From: Craterostigma plantagineum
Taxonomy: Eukaryota > Streptophyta > Magnoliopsida > Lamiales > Linderniaceae
Assembly (NCBI GenBank): GCA_027422505.1
Contig: JAPQWV010001609.1
Span: forward strand, 1-64,000
Reading direction: 5' to 3'
Length of the DNA stretch: 64,000 bases
A program made the position numbers and the translations under genes. Below are positions 10,574 to 22,369 of the stretch, in pieces. The notes under the pieces were generated by a model, which did not search any database, was not told the origin of the DNA, and worked only from the letters and a program-made list of their open reading frames with translations. Each line of letters starts with the position of its first letter. Positions within the stretch are counted from its first letter, which is position 1.

Positions 10574-11890
10574 ATGGTAAAAGCCGCACTTCATCCTCAC
10601 GCAACCAGCCTCGGCCCCGCCTTCGCCCAAGTCGACTCGGGCCCCCGCCGACTATGCTCGAAGCCATGGGTCAGTTGACGGACGAAGCTCAAACAGCCCG
10701 CTACAACAAGCTGAAGGGCATGGAGTTCATCGCCATGGACCAGATCGATCACGAGACACTGGCGAAGTACCACATCGACCAGCAGGTAGCCCATTACCTA
10801 TCGACCAGTGGTTGGAACACTTTCCTGGCGATCGACGAACCGGCGTACAAGGAACTCACCCTGGAGTTTCCTCGCCACGTTCTCCTACGACGAATACGGC
10901 GACCACTTAATCCGGTTCCGGGCGTTCAACGAGGAGCAGATCGTTAGAGCCCGAACGTCTGTGCTATGCACTTGGAGTCCCCGAGCCCCCACACCGGCCC
11001 TTCGCAACATTCTTCGATACACCGAGCGGACGAAAGGGGTCCTGGCTGAAATCGCTCGACCTGGAGAGCCGGCATACAGCGCGAAGACGTCGAAGGCATC
11101 TGTACTACGAAGCCCAGGACTGCGCTATATTCACCGCCTCCTGACGACCTCGCTTACGCCGAGGGGTGACTCCACGGGGCAGTCACCCTCCGCGACCTGT
11201 ATTACATGACCCAGCTGCAGCGAGGCGAACGGATAAATCTAGGAATGGCGGTGGCCCACGCTTCAGTGCTCAGGCGGAAGCACGACCTCACGGCAAGATT
11301 GCCGTAGCCCACTCATTACCAAGGTGATCAAGGGCTTACGCTACTGGCCAGCGAATGCGCCCGAGATGGAGATAGTCGGAGGGCGCCACCCCGTGAACGA
11401 GGAGATGCTCGTGAAGATGAGATGCTGGTGAAGGCGCCTACCTGGACTCGCACCAACAAGGTGTATATCTGGCAATAGATGTATCGCCGCCAGACCGACC
11501 AAGGAGCCGTCCCCGACGACCAACTCTACCTCGAGGGCCCCCACCCAATGGAGACGGACACGACAGCCACCGGGCCCTCCTACTCCTCCGGTACCACCAC
11601 GGCGAGTCATCCGGTGTCGCTCCCTACGCGTCGGCAAGCGGATCTCGAAGCGCTGTGACAGGACGTGCAAGAGACTCGGCGCCGACAGGAGGAGTACGAC
11701 GAAGGAAGGAGGGAAGCCCACCGCCAGTACAGGGAGGAGCTGGACCGCTACAACGAGGGCCCTGCGAGCCATGGACCAGGCGAGGATAGACCCTCCTTCG
11801 CCCGAGGCAACGCTCGCGCCGCCACCACCACCAAACACCTTAGGGATTTATATTTTAACTTACTTTGGACATTTCATTTGGTCGAGTAGT
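10574..11890 (+). pseudogene. ATHILA ORF-1-like protein, decayed
   Basis: An extra ORF downstream of pol, characteristic of Athila elements and of unproven function. It starts MVKAALHPHATSLG, shifts frame to MLEAMGQLTDEAQTARYNKL, and carries the family-like block TLAKYHIDQQVAHYL ... WNTFLAIDEPAYKELTLEF near 10770-10870. The next frame continues ATFSYDEYGDHLIRFRAF. The 3' part (11650-11830) encodes a charged, Glu/Arg-rich segment. At least three frame changes are seen. The match is by recalled family pattern only. Confidence 0.65.
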
Positions 11891-13510
11891 CGCGTGTGCT
11901 TACGTTATTTCTACCTTTTAACGCTTATAACTATGTTATAGTTAATCTATGACTACTCTATTTTATGTCTATTTATCTCTCTACTAGCGCACGGAGGGGA
12001 AACGCATAACGGATAACAACACGACCGTCACGCGCTAAAACGACTACCTCACAAGCACGCCCTTTATTCGTCAGGGGAGTCACGCTCTTTTTAAACTCTC
12101 TCTTTCCCTTCCTTTTATTTTTTTTACGTTGAGGACAACGTCAGGTTAAGTGTGTGGAGGGGAATTTAGTTTAGAATTTACGCGGAAATTTTAAATTTTT
12201 TTTATGACGTGTCCGTGAATCGTTGAGTTCGTGGAAAGGCATGAATTGTTTGCGCTTATCTCGAATTGGTCTGCATTCTATGAAATTCTGTGAGCAATTA
12301 GGACATGCATGACTGATTGAATCTTATCTGCCTGAATAGATATAGCACTGTTTTGAGAGATCCGTACACATAACCCTGTTTCGTGTGAGAGTTTGAGCTG
12401 ACGAGCTTACGCTCATTTTTCTTGGTTGTGTGACGTACCTAGTCTAATCTCTCTAGAACTTGCCTGTCTGATGCATGTGAAACTGTTTTGGTGTGCGAGT
12501 GTGAAAATGATGAGGGCATTAGGAATCAAGTCCAGGGCCAAAAATTATCTTAACCATGAAGAACCCCATTAGTTAGCCACGTTGAGCCTGAACCTATTTG
12601 TTGCGTACCTCGTATGTTAGAGAAGCACTGACCCGAATAAACCTCCAGAGACTTTATGAGCCTGAGCTGATTAGAATAAAGCAGAAGTCGAACGCGAAAG
12701 TTACTGTCCAGTGTTTGATTTGATGTTCTTCTCTGCTATTCGTGAAATGACTCGTCCCTTACTTGACCGTTTCTGAAATGACCCGATCCCGCATAAGCCT
12801 GCCCATAACCCTTTGGCAAGATATAGGTCTCGGTAACCTAGGTACACGGCATTCGCTGTAACGATGTATTCTTTGCGACAAAAGCCGAACCTTGATGTTT
12901 TAGGGAATAAGGGCAGGGCACAAAAGTAGAGCGTAACTAAGGTGAAAGGCAGAAAATGAAGGGGAACTGAGTTGAGAGGGTCGAGCAGAAAAGTCTAGGA
13001 TTTTGGAGCGAAAACGTCGAGTCTTGTGTTGGGACGAGTGACTGTCTGTTTGATCATGCTGTATTCTTTGATAATTTTCGATCATGTGTCCTAGCTCTAA
13101 GATTAAGTGTTCATTATCTATGCTTGCCATTTCATGATTATTCGACCATTTCCCCAAAAAGACCCTCAGATTTATACTGCCCTTTGAATAGTAGAAATGC
13201 GATTAAACTTGCAAATTTATGGTAGGGGTTGGACTAGTGCACGAATTGAGCGACTCATCATATACTAGCCTATACACTTGAGTGAATTGAGTGAATCCTT
13301 GTGAGGTATGAGTCTCGATTAGCAGTGCGAAGGAATTCAGGTCGGCGAGTGCAAGTCATTTGTGTAATGTTCGTGATTGTTTGCTTGATTCCTTTTGTGC
13401 TTTCTAGCTTTGATGATAAATTGCGAACAATCGTGCCGTTATCCTAGTTTGATGCCTTACCTGATTTTTAATTACTTGAGGACAAGCAAATGCTTAATGT
13501 GTGGGAGGTT
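11891..13510 (+). other. Athila 3' non-coding region
   Basis: About 1.6 kb between the last ORF and the right LTR without a supported gene. It ends in the purine-rich tract gtgggagg at 13501-13508, the likely polypurine primer, directly before the LTR. Short open frames here have no family features. Confidence 0.6.
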
Positions 13511-14903
13511 TGATAAACGCATTTCAATGCGTTATCGTAATATTTATTCAGGGTATAATAGAGCTTTAGCAATTAAATTACGCATTTATTCGATATATTT
13601 ACACTTGTTTATTGTTGAAGGAGCTTAGGACGAGTTTCGGGCGAAAAGGAGCGAAAACGAGGCAAAACGGCGCGAAAAGGGCAAACACTGCCCTCGGTCA
13701 CGGCCAGACGCAATACGCGTCACGGCCGTGACGAGGGACAGTGCGCGATGGAGAGGGACGCTGATGATGGTCACGGCCGTGACGCTTAATGCGTCTAGCC
13801 GTGACGCGAGGCAGAGAAGTGCGCTGATGATGGTCACGGCCGTGACCGGCAATGCACTTGGCCGTGACCTGGGGCAGAAAGTGACGAGACGCGGGCGATG
13901 ATGGTCACGGCCGTGACGGCCCATGTCCCAGGCCGTGACCGACTCGGAAATTGTATAAAAAGCAAATTCGACCCAGAAAAAGAGACAACTTACCCGGGAT
14001 TAACCCTATCACAGAGAGACGAAAATTAGCACCAAAGAACGCAGAATCGCACCCCGGAGCGCAAGAGATGGATCATCGACGAGGTCACGCCCAATTCAAC
14101 GAAGAACGAAGAATCTTCAACGTTCTCATCGCAGATCATCCGTATATCAAGAACATGATTCTTCGACCTTATCCTTTGTTCTTTCGTTGTTTTCTCGTCT
14201 ATCATGCGTAGCTAAATCCCGTTTGTGTTTGGGATTAGATGAAACGCTAGGATAATTCGTAGTTAAGACGTGTGTTATCGTGACTTTGTGTTTCTGACTA
14301 TTTGTCGTTCTATGAATATGTTTCGTCGCTTTAATATGTCTGTGTTAAAAGCGATTGTGGAAAAAACGTTTAGGGCGACAGCTAAACAACGTTTAGGCCG
14401 TTCATAGAAGATAGGATTCGAGTATAGGGCGAAAGCAAATACTCGATCCTCGCCGTTAGTAATTATTGAATTTTAGATCCCCGCGAGGCGTTTAGGGCGA
14501 CAGCAAATTCGCGACGCGGGCAGGAATTACTGCGACTTAGTCCGAATCACTTAGGAGCGATTTTACTGTCTTAGCCGATGCTACCTAGCGGGATTCGAAT
14601 CCCGAGCACATCTTTATCATCTGAAGCTTCGTATCAGTTTTAAGCGTGTTACTTGAATCTCTAGTTGATTTAGGAGCGATCCGTAGGTTAAGTCGTCAAA
14701 AATTTCGTATTTTATTAAGGTTAAATATCGAGTCGATGGTCATTACTGGTACTTGATTTATTCCTCGTGTTCGATACTCGTTACTCACTTTACTACACTA
14801 CAAACGATGGTTCACTGCCTATCGCACGTCGGTGACAGTAATTTAGTATTCGTTTTAATTATTACTTGTCGCACTTTTCATTCACACACCACGTGTCCGA
14901 TCA
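13511..14903 (+). repeat. Athila right LTR (1393 bp)
   Basis: Starts tgataaacgc and ends gtccgatca. It carries the same four palindrome and half-site pairs (first palindrome at 13719-13732) and a TATA box at 13954-13960. It is longer than the left LTR by two short blocks near the 3' end. Confidence 0.92.
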
Positions 14904-14908
14904 GCAGG
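14904..14908 (+). repeat. Target site duplication gcagg (right)
   Basis: Matches 2191-2195 and closes the Athila insertion. Confidence 0.9.
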
Positions 14909-14959
14909 TCGCTAGCCTTCCTGGAAATTATCTGATCAGTACTATTGGGCTGGGCTGTT

Positions 14960-15995
14960 GAATCTCTGCAAGGATAATAGCAATGGATGGCAGCAAAGTG
15001 CGACAATGTGCTAGTGCGGGAGATTTCACTCTGCTACAGAAAAGAGTGAAGGATGTGCTCGTTTGTCAAGGCTGGTCATCATAAGCTTTGATGGAAGACG
15101 GAAAAGTCGGAGTAAATGACAAAATTTTTGGGGTTATGATGTGTCGGAGAGAAGAAGTAAGGCCTTTTGCTTCTTACCTCGTTTCCTTATTCGAGTGATA
15201 TTTGATCACAACCATCCGGTACGAGACGATGCAGGCGGTGGATGGTAGAGTCAACTCTTGGAGCAAGAAAGAGAAGGCGGTCAAATTATGGTGATAACCG
15301 GGTGTTGGCTATTAACGGAGAGAATCGTAGAGGAAGGTGATACGCCAGGGGATTTGAAGACAGCAGCAGGTCCAAATCCAGGCGGCGGGAAGGGCTGTGA
15401 TGCTACAAGTGTGGTGAGCGGCTAGGAAAATTCCACATGGAGTAGCACACGGTTCATCTTAGAGACGTTTCTCACAGTCTCTAATGATGGTGCTCATTCT
15501 CAGGAACAAGGATATTAAATTCGGGTTTGCTCCAAGAGAATATTTTGATGCGTTGCGGAAAATGCGAACGATTTTTTCGATCTCCATGGGCCGATGGATA
15601 TCGTTGTTGTTGTTCGTTTGTTGGAACAGGGAAGATCAAATCGTTGGTGGAGAGGTGCGCATTTTGGGTGGTGTGACGTTGTCCCAAAGTTGCGTAGCTT
15701 TTAATATTCTTGAGCCGGTCAGATTCCAGGGGCTACGGGTTTCATAGCAAGGGGAGTCTGTAAAATCAACGTGGCGGAAAAAGTCCTACTGAAAAGAGAA
15801 GAGCGTGGAGTTTGCATCGTCTGGGCGGGAGTGTTACTCCGACTTCGATGGGTTCACAAGAATTGCGCGCGCATGGTGGAAAGGCAGATGATCGTGAGAA
15901 GGGGAATCCTGCTGGAGAAGGGGTTGCGTCGAAGTCCCTCTTCAGAATCGACGGGTAGAGTCGGTTCGACAGCTGCACATAGGATTGGCCGCGGG
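14960..15995 (+). pseudogene. Copia-type gag and protease remnant of the outer LTR element
   Basis: From 14983 the reading MDGSKV...GDFTLLQKRVKDVLVCQGW resembles the N-terminal gag core of Tnt1/Tork-like copia elements, then meets a stop. Near 15397 a zinc-knuckle start CYKCGERLGKFHME is seen. From about 15484 there are fragments resembling the copia protease/pre-integrase region (FAPREYFDALRKM, VCKINVAEKVLLKREERG). Nothing like integrase, reverse transcriptase or RNase H follows before the 3' end. Family assignment is inference from these short matches. Confidence 0.6.
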
Positions 15996-16160
15996 TGAAT
16001 CAAGTTGGTAGGACCTGAATTCTTGATTCGGATATGTAGCTGATACAAGGAAGGCCAATGGACGTTCGTGTTATTTACGAACGGGTTACTCCAGACAGAC
16101 TCGCTAGGATGAGTACTTGACGGTGTTGAAGATGATGCTCGGGTAGGGTCGAGTGTGGCT

Positions 16161-16173
16161 GGAGGGGGAGAAT
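16161..16173 (+). other. Polypurine tract of outer LTR element
   Basis: ggagggggagaat directly before the right LTR at 16174. Confidence 0.8.
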
Positions 16174-16777
16174 TGTTGGATTTCCAGCCACAAGAAAAAA
16201 AAAAGAAAAAAATAATATTATAATATTTTATTATAATATTATTATAAATGAACGGTTCGTATTAAAGGGCGACACGGAGGATTTCTGACCGCCGGTTTCT
16301 AGCGGTCAAGAACTGAGCGACGCGGCGGATTCCTGGCCACCGGTTTTGAGCGGTCTAGAAGAGCTGAAGATATCTATAATAGGCTGATGATTCTTCAGTT
16401 ATAAAAAACCCAAATGAGAGTCTAGAGCGAGAGAGAGATCTGAGAGTGAGAGGTAAAGGAATAATCCACCTTCGGGTGGATAGGGTGAGAGCGGGTGCAG
16501 TTTTACTGTGGTAATTGAGGGTGGGTACAAAAACATTACCAGGGGTAAAGGGTCTCGAGTTTTGGGTTAAATAGAGCGTTTTTGTCGGTTTAATATTCTC
16601 AAATATAGTAAACTATTGTCTCTCCGTGGATGTAGGCGGTATTGGCCGAACCACATAAAAATCTCGGGTTTTTTCCGGTGTCATTTCGGCTTTAATTAAT
16701 ATCCCAATAAATTGTCGCGGGGTCCAAATACATCTACCGCTGGCCCGAAATGAAATATTTACCGCTCAACTCCAGCA
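16174..16777 (+). repeat. Right LTR of the outer LTR element
   Basis: 604 bp, the same length as the left LTR, ending ccagca. It is followed by the target duplication atcaa (16778-16782). Confidence 0.9.
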
Positions 16778-16782
16778 ATCAA

Positions 16783-16959
16783 CACATAGAAAATGATCAA
16801 TATATTGAATAATAAATGTACGTTACAATTGATCTTCCCTATCAAACTTTACAAACTGTAAGCCTATTTACAGGCAATTAATAGTACTATTCCACCAAAA
16901 TTTTTTATACTACTAAACGAGTGGACATCACTCAATTAATATTAGAATAGTTCATAACA
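16783..16959 (-). repeat. Ty1-copia 3' LTR, inner fragment
   Basis: Continues the LTR interrupted at 1337. It ends ttcataaca at 16959, next to ctcctcctt, the minus-strand polypurine tract (aaggaggag). Confidence 0.85.
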
Positions 16960-17071
16960 CTCCTCCTTGGATGTCCACTAAAGAATATGCCTCATTAAAA
17001 CCTTACTAGGAAAAACCCAGTGGGATAAAACAGAATTAAGAAAAAGAGTACATCATTCTTTAGATACGCTT

Positions 17072-18600
17072 TCAGTTGTTGCCCATTAAAAAACCTACTA
17101 GGAAAACCCTGTGGGAAAAACCATAGTGAATGAAAAAAGAGTGCAAAGCGTATTCACTCCCCATGACGAGAATGTCCTTTAAGATATCGAAGTTTTCGGA
17201 CTCCAATTGAATATACCAAATTTTCAAAAATTCTTGGAGGAAGTGCCTTAGTAAATAGATCAACAAGATTTTCACTTGATCAAACTTGTTGTACATCAAT
17301 ATCACTATTTTTCTGAAGTTCATGCTAAAGAAAATTTTGGTGATATATGTTTTTGTTCTATCACCTTTGATGTAAGCTTCTTTTAATTGAGCTATACATG
17401 CTGTATTATCTTCAAATAATATTGTAGAATGTAATTTCTCAATAGATAGTCCGCAAGTGTCTTGAATGTGTTGAATAATAGATCTTACCAAACACATTCT
17501 CGACTAGCATTATGAATCGCTAATATTTCTGTATGATTTGAAAAGTAGCAATAAGGTTTGTGTAACGGATCGCCATGAAATAGTTGTACCTCCATGTGTA
17601 AATAAGTAACCTGTTTGCGATTGTCCATTATGTGGGTCAGATAGAACTCTCGCATCTGCAAATGCTATATCAGATCTAGTATGACATGTAAGATACATTA
17701 ATGCTCCAATATCACTAATATATGCAACTTCAGGATCAAGCATTTCTTCATTAACATCGCATGGTCTGAACGTATCTTTATTCACATCAAGAGATCGTAC
17801 GATCGTTGGAGTACTCAATGGATGTGTTTTATCCATATGAAATCTTTCAAGATCTTCTTTGTATAAGTATCTTGATGGACAAATATTCCATTGTTATTTG
17901 TAATCCGAGAAAAAATTTTGTTCTCCGAGATCTTTCATTTCGAACTCTCGTTGTAATAGTTTTAGTTAACTCATGAGGAGTTCCTATAATATTTAAGTCA
18001 CATAAACGGCAATTATGACAAATTCATTTCCACCTCTTCTCATGAAGATACAAGGGCATGTTTGATCATTTTTATACCCCTCTTTTAGTAAATAATCACT
18101 TAAACCATTATACCACATACGCCTTGTTTTAAACCGTATAGCGATTTATTCAACTTTATTGAGTACTCATTTTGAGATCCTGAATTTTCAGGCAAACGAA
18201 ATCCCTCAGGGAGTTTCATGTATATGTCACTATCGAGTGTTCCATACAAGTACGCAGTGACAACATCCATAAGATGCATATCGCCTTTACGTTACTGCCA
18301 GACTAATTAGATGACGAAAAGTTGGTTGCATCCACCACAAGAGAATAAGTCTCTTCGTAATAATGCCAGGTCTTTGTGAAAAGCTTTGTGCAACAAGTCG
18401 TGCTTTGTATCTCAAAATTTCACCGTTTTCATTTTTCTTTCTAACAAAAACCCATTTATATCCAACGGCTTTACATTTTCTGGTATACGAACCGCAGGTC
18501 CAAATACTTCTCAAGTGATTTTAATTCTGCCTATATTGCATCTTTCCATCTTGGCCAATCACTTCTTTGTCGACATTCATTTATAGATTTTGGTTCGTGA
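17072..18600 (-). pseudogene. Copia reverse transcriptase / RNase H, decayed
   Basis: On the minus strand, 18514-18287 encodes the start of the reverse transcriptase with the hallmark block [20 protein letters not shown] and [15 protein letters not shown]. 17836-17510 encodes its C-terminal part (ALMYLTCHTRSDIAFA) joined to the RNase H start (QTGYLFTHGGTTISWRS). 17497-17072 encodes the RNase H end (FEDNTACIAQLKEAYIKGDRTK). Part of the finger/palm between RT and RNase H is frame-shifted. No continuous frame remains. Confidence 0.88.
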
Positions 18601-19039
18601 TCCTCATTTTCACTAATATCATGCAGCGCTACGTTAAATGAGAAATATCGTCAACGTTGACTTCATCTCGATTCCATCTTATTCCATTATGGGCATAATT
18701 TATTGAGATCTCTTCATTTTCAATATTTTCACTTCAGGTACGTGATTAGATTTTTCCATGCCCATGGACTCTCTTAGAGTTGACGTGTCCTCGATTTGAC
18801 TATCTATTTTATTTGCTCCTTTTCTTTTACGAGGATTCTTGTCGTTGGATCCCGAGAGCCTACCACGTTTCAACTATGGTTTCGGCTCAACTTTCATTAG
18901 TAGTATTATCAATAGAAGTATCAATTCTACTAGGAGCATTAACAGCTGGTATATGCGTTTTAGTCACCTTTTCTGGTCAGTAAAACTATCTGTAGTTGTT
19001 GCTAAATTTTGTAAATTAATTATCTTTTGAACTTCAAGT

Positions 19040-20010
19040 TCACATTCTTTTGTATGAGGATCAAAAGAGCCAATGATAATTCATTCCAACTAATATCTTA
19101 ACCAGCTGTTTATTTTCTTTATCTCCACCTAATGTTGGAAATTTTGAATCATCAAAATGACAGTCGGCAAATCGAGCCGTAAATAAATCTCATGTCAATG
19201 GTTCTAAACATTTTAGTATTGACTTAGATTCAACTCCAACATATATTCCCAATCTTCTTTGAGGTCCCATTTTAGTGCGTTGTGTTGAGCAATTGAAACA
19301 TATACTGCACATCCAAAAATTCTCAGATGGGAAATATCTGGTTCCTGACCGAAAACCCTTTGTAATAGGGAAACATGATAACTTGTGGGTCAAATGCGAA
19401 TAAGTGATGCTGCATGCAAATAGCATATCCCCAATACGATAAGGGAAGCTTCGACTTCATTAGTAATTGTCTTGCTATTAACTGTAATCTTTTATTAATG
19501 ATTCTGCAAGTCCATTTTGAGTATGAACATGTGCTACGGGAAGTTCAACATCAATAGCTAAAAGACATACGATATTCATAAATGCTTTAGAGGTGAATTC
19601 ACCAGCATTGTCAAGACGTATTTTCTAATTGGATAATCAAGAAAATGTGCTCGTAATCGAATTAATTGAGCAAGCAGTCTAGCAAACGCAACATTGCGTG
19701 TTGATAATAATGATACATGTGACCATTTAGTTGATGCATAACTAAGACATGAAGGATCTAAATGGACCACATGAAGGATGAATTCGTCCACAAATATCAC
19801 CTTGAATACGTTTCTAAAAACGTACTGGATTCATTCTTCAATTTTACCGGTACATTATTTTTCTTTCGAGCAAGTATCACATGATAACTCACTGATTGAA
19901 ATCTTCTTATTTTTCATGTATGTCCACATGAGTTTCAATTATTTCTTCGCATCATAGTTGAACCGGGATGGCCTAATCGGTCATGCCACACCACAAATAA
20001 ATCATTATTT
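19040..20010 (-). pseudogene. Copia integrase, decayed
   Basis: The minus-strand frames between about 20000 and 19040 carry the integrase region: a zinc-finger/core remnant around 19840-20000, the core at 19800-19576 (FVDEFILHVV, RLLAQLIRLRAHFLDYPIRK), and the C-terminal part at 19426-19190 with RRLGIYVGVESKSILKCLEPLT. The last is the usual copia end-of-integrase block. Several frame breaks are present. Confidence 0.8.
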
Positions 20011-20181
20011 ATAAAAATTCGACTCAATTGTACTAAATACGCATAGTATAAACCGGAAGATAATGCATACAATTTTTCTGTAACGCATTTTTTATTTAAA
20101 ATCACATTTGTGATTTGAAGGTATTCATTATCACCTTCTTTGTAGTCTCAATATGATATCCGTTTACGAATGTCTTTGAAA

Positions 20182-20400
20182 CTAATAAGTTTCTATGAGA
20201 TTTCGAAGACTATAGTGCATTTTCAATATGCAATTTTGTTCCTCCGGAAATAAGATATTAGCTCTTCCAGAGCCTTCAATCAATTTTGTAATTGCCGAAA
20301 TAGTATTAACATTTGCCTCTTGAGTAATCAATCGGATGAAATATTTCTTATCCGTGAGTATTGTGTGAGTTGCTGCGCTGTCCACAAGACATATATCTCC
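20182..20400 (-). pseudogene. Copia protease remnant
   Basis: The minus-strand frame begins with MDSAATHTILTDKKYF, which contains the copia aspartic protease motif D-S-A-A-T-H. It continues NTISAITKLIEGSGRA. The upstream gag and zinc knuckle are missing: the primer site lies only about 260 bp away. Confidence 0.85.
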
Positions 20401-20655
20401 ACGTGTGATAAAAGTAAAAAGTCAAATTTGAATAAAATGGCATAATATTAAAAGTCAACGGCCCAGCTACGATTCGAAATCTGGTGCTCACGCCACAAGG
20501 TTGTGGGGGTTACCACGAGAGCTAGCAGGCTTTATGTGTCGTAACATATGAAATAAAAATGTATACATTATCCTTGGGGTGATGACGTCGACGAAATTCA
20601 ATGGTCGAACCCGTGCTCGGAGTGATGATGTCGGCGAACCTCGTTTGGTTAGAGT

Positions 20656-20670
20656 ATCATGCTGATAACG
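20656..20670 (-). other. Copia primer binding site
   Basis: Reads cgttatcagcatgat on the minus strand, directly inside the 5' LTR, a half-tRNA type primer site common in copia elements. Confidence 0.7.
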
Positions 20671-20947
20671 TGTTACAAAATATTTATTTTATATATAAAT
20701 ATAATAAGCTGTTACAAAATATTTATTTTATATATAAATATAATAAGCATAGTAGATAATGATCAATACATAGAAAAATGATCAATATATTGAATAATAT
20801 AATGTACGTTACAATTGATCTTCCCTATCAAACTTTACATATCGTAAGCCTATTTATAGGCAATCAATTGTACTATTCCACACATAATTTTTATTATACT
20901 AAATGAGTGGACATCCACTCAATTAATATTAGTAATAACTCATAACC
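20671..20947 (-). repeat. Ty1-copia 5' LTR (minus strand)
   Basis: 277 bp from tgttacaaaatattt to cataacc. It includes two tandem copies of an AT-rich 40-mer at its left side. It is nearly the same as 53967-54224 in duplication copy B. The terminal CA has become CC. Confidence 0.85.
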
Positions 20948-21128
20948 GCAAAATCTCCCTTTTCAATATCTCATAGCTAAATTTATAATATCCTATCTAT
21001 CTCATGAAGGCCCAACAATATGTAACATTTGGAGTTAGAGCTTTGACCATGCCTATCAAAAAATAGTCCAACTCTATTTTTTTTAAATATTTGTTTGCTC
21101 GAGCTTGGCCTAAAATTTGACCTTGATG
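20948..21128 (+). other. Upstream segment of duplication copy A
   Basis: Unique (non-transposon) DNA that aligns with 54225-54410 of copy B. It is interrupted by MULE-1 at 21128 and resumes at 31780. No gene is seen. Confidence 0.8.
21121..21128 (+). repeat. MULE-1 target duplication (left)
   Basis: ccttgatg, paired with gcttgatg at 31780-31787. The empty site in copy B reads gcttgatg at 54403-54410. Confidence 0.8.
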
Positions 21129-21639
21129 GGTCTTTTTAAAAAAATGGCCCTTGACTCAGTCAATGTTAAAAAAATAGCCTCGTTGACGTTTTTTTTTGTC
21201 AATGGCATTCATTTTAAATTAACCGTTAACCATCTTCTTTAAATCCTCGTAATTAACTAATAAAAGAAAAAGAAAAATAAATATACATACACAATCTGTA
21301 TATATATAAAGAAACGAAACTCCATTTAACTGCACAGCAGCACGTACTAATTACTATACCAACCCAGAATCTATGCATCCTTTTTTCTTCATCGTTTCTA
21401 AAGAAAAAAACAGCCTCATTTTCGTCAGTAAGTCGAACTCGAAGTCTGCGAAACAAGTCTGGAAGGAAATACCCAGCTCTAACTCTTTACAGTAAGTTTT
21501 TTAGTTTTTTCGTTTCGAATTTTAACCCTCGAAATTACGTGATTGTGTCTAAGAGATGATGTTGGCCACGAGAGTTTCGAATTTCCAGTCGGAAAGACGA
21601 AACTCATGGTCATGCTTCATGGAACCTGCACATTATCCA

Positions 21640-22145
21640 CAAGGGCCACATGCATTAGATCTGGGTCCCCGCGCATGTTACACGATCCCCGCATGCTGGT
21701 GCAGGGGGCCGCGCGCACACTGGAGCACGGGACCCGGGCATCAGTTCAGGGGCCCCAGGCGCTGGTGCTGGGGGTCACCGCGCATCAGTGCAAGGGCCGC
21801 GCATTGGAGCACGGGTCCGCGCGCTAGAGCACGGACTCGGGCATCAGTTCAGGGTCCCCGCACGCAAGTGTCTGGGTGCTGTGCATCAGTGCATGGGGCG
21901 CACGCACTGGAGCACGGGCCGCGCATGGAGAACGGGACCCGGGCATCAGTTCAAGGGCCCCAAACGAGGTGCTGGGGTCCCGTGCATCAGTGCATGGGCC
22001 GCACACTAGGGCATGGGTCTCGCGCTCTAGGCTTGGCTCCCGTGCATTAGGCTTGCTCCCGTGCACATAAGAGATATATGTGTGGGTCCCGAGCATCAGT
22101 GCGTAGGTCCCTAGCTGATTGCAGGGGTCCCGCGCTATATGTGTT
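21640..22145. repeat. GGGTCCC/GGGACCC repeat field, MULE-1 left
   Basis: Dense, irregular repeats of about 20-30 bp built from gggtcccg, gggacccgggcatcagttcagg, gcatcagtgca and ggagcacggg. The long open frames here have arginine/alanine/histidine-rich translations with no domain, and result from the low stop content of the GC-rich repeat. Confidence 0.85.
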
Positions 22146-22369
22146 AGGGTTTTCGATAGCTGTTAGGGTTACGAAAGCTGTTGGGTTTGGAAGCTGTTAG
22201 GGCTTTAATTATGCCTAGAAATCACCTTAGCAAACACAGCATCCGAAATAACATTTTCGACAACTAGGATTTTGCAAATATTGTTTTCGGAAACTAGGGT
22301 TTCGCAAGTTTTATGGTTTTCGCAAGTTAGGGCTACGGTCTAATAAATTTTACTTCTATTGCAGGGGGT

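Larger units (their letters stand above)
2196..14903 (+). mobile_element. Athila-type Ty3-gypsy retrotransposon (nested)
   Basis: A complete but decayed 12.7 kb element. It has LTRs at 2196-3503 and 13511-14903, a 5-bp TSD (gcagg), a primer site tggcgccgttccgggga after the left LTR and a purine-rich tract (gtgggagg) before the right LTR. Gene order is gag, protease, reverse transcriptase, RNase H, integrase, then a separate downstream ORF of the ATHILA ORF-1 type. The gag sequence, this primer site and the long 3' region identify the Athila lineage. All frames carry many small indels. It is inserted inside the outer copia-like element. Confidence 0.93.
1338..16777 (+). mobile_element. Small Ty1-copia-like LTR retrotransposon, split by an Athila insertion
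   Basis: Both LTRs are 604 bp (1338-1941 and 16174-16777), start TGTTGG and end with CA. They are flanked by a perfect 5-bp duplication (atcaa). A tRNA-iMet-type primer site follows the left LTR, and a purine tract (ggagggggagaat) precedes the right LTR. Without the nested 12.7 kb Athila element and its duplicated target it is only about 2.7 kb, with about 1.5 kb of internal DNA. That DNA holds gag- and protease-like remnants but no visible integrase, reverse transcriptase or RNase H. It therefore looks like a deletion derivative that was mobilised in trans. It inserted into the 3' LTR of the minus-strand copia element. Confidence 0.9.
16783..20947 (-). mobile_element. Ty1-copia element (minus strand), gag-deleted, older host of the nest
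   Basis: The 5' LTR is on the right (20671-20947). The 3' LTR is on the left, in two pieces (about 1237-1337 and 16783-16959). Internal order on the minus strand is primer site, a very short leader, protease remnant, integrase, reverse transcriptase, RNase H, purine tract. Only about 270 bp separate the primer site from the protease remnant, so gag is essentially absent. The primer site ttatcagcatga next to the LTR and the RNase H sequence suggest the Ale/Retrofit group. A truncated copy of the same insertion is at 52855-54224, created by the tandem duplication. Confidence 0.85.

Noticed and set aside
14982..15995. Considered as part of the Athila element
   Set aside because: It lies outside the Athila right LTR and its TSD, and resembles copia gag/protease, so it belongs to the outer LTR element.
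21543..22096. Several overlapping open frames up to 164 codons
   Set aside because: They come from the GGGTCCC repeat field, which has few stop triplets. Compositionally biased, with frames open on both strands.
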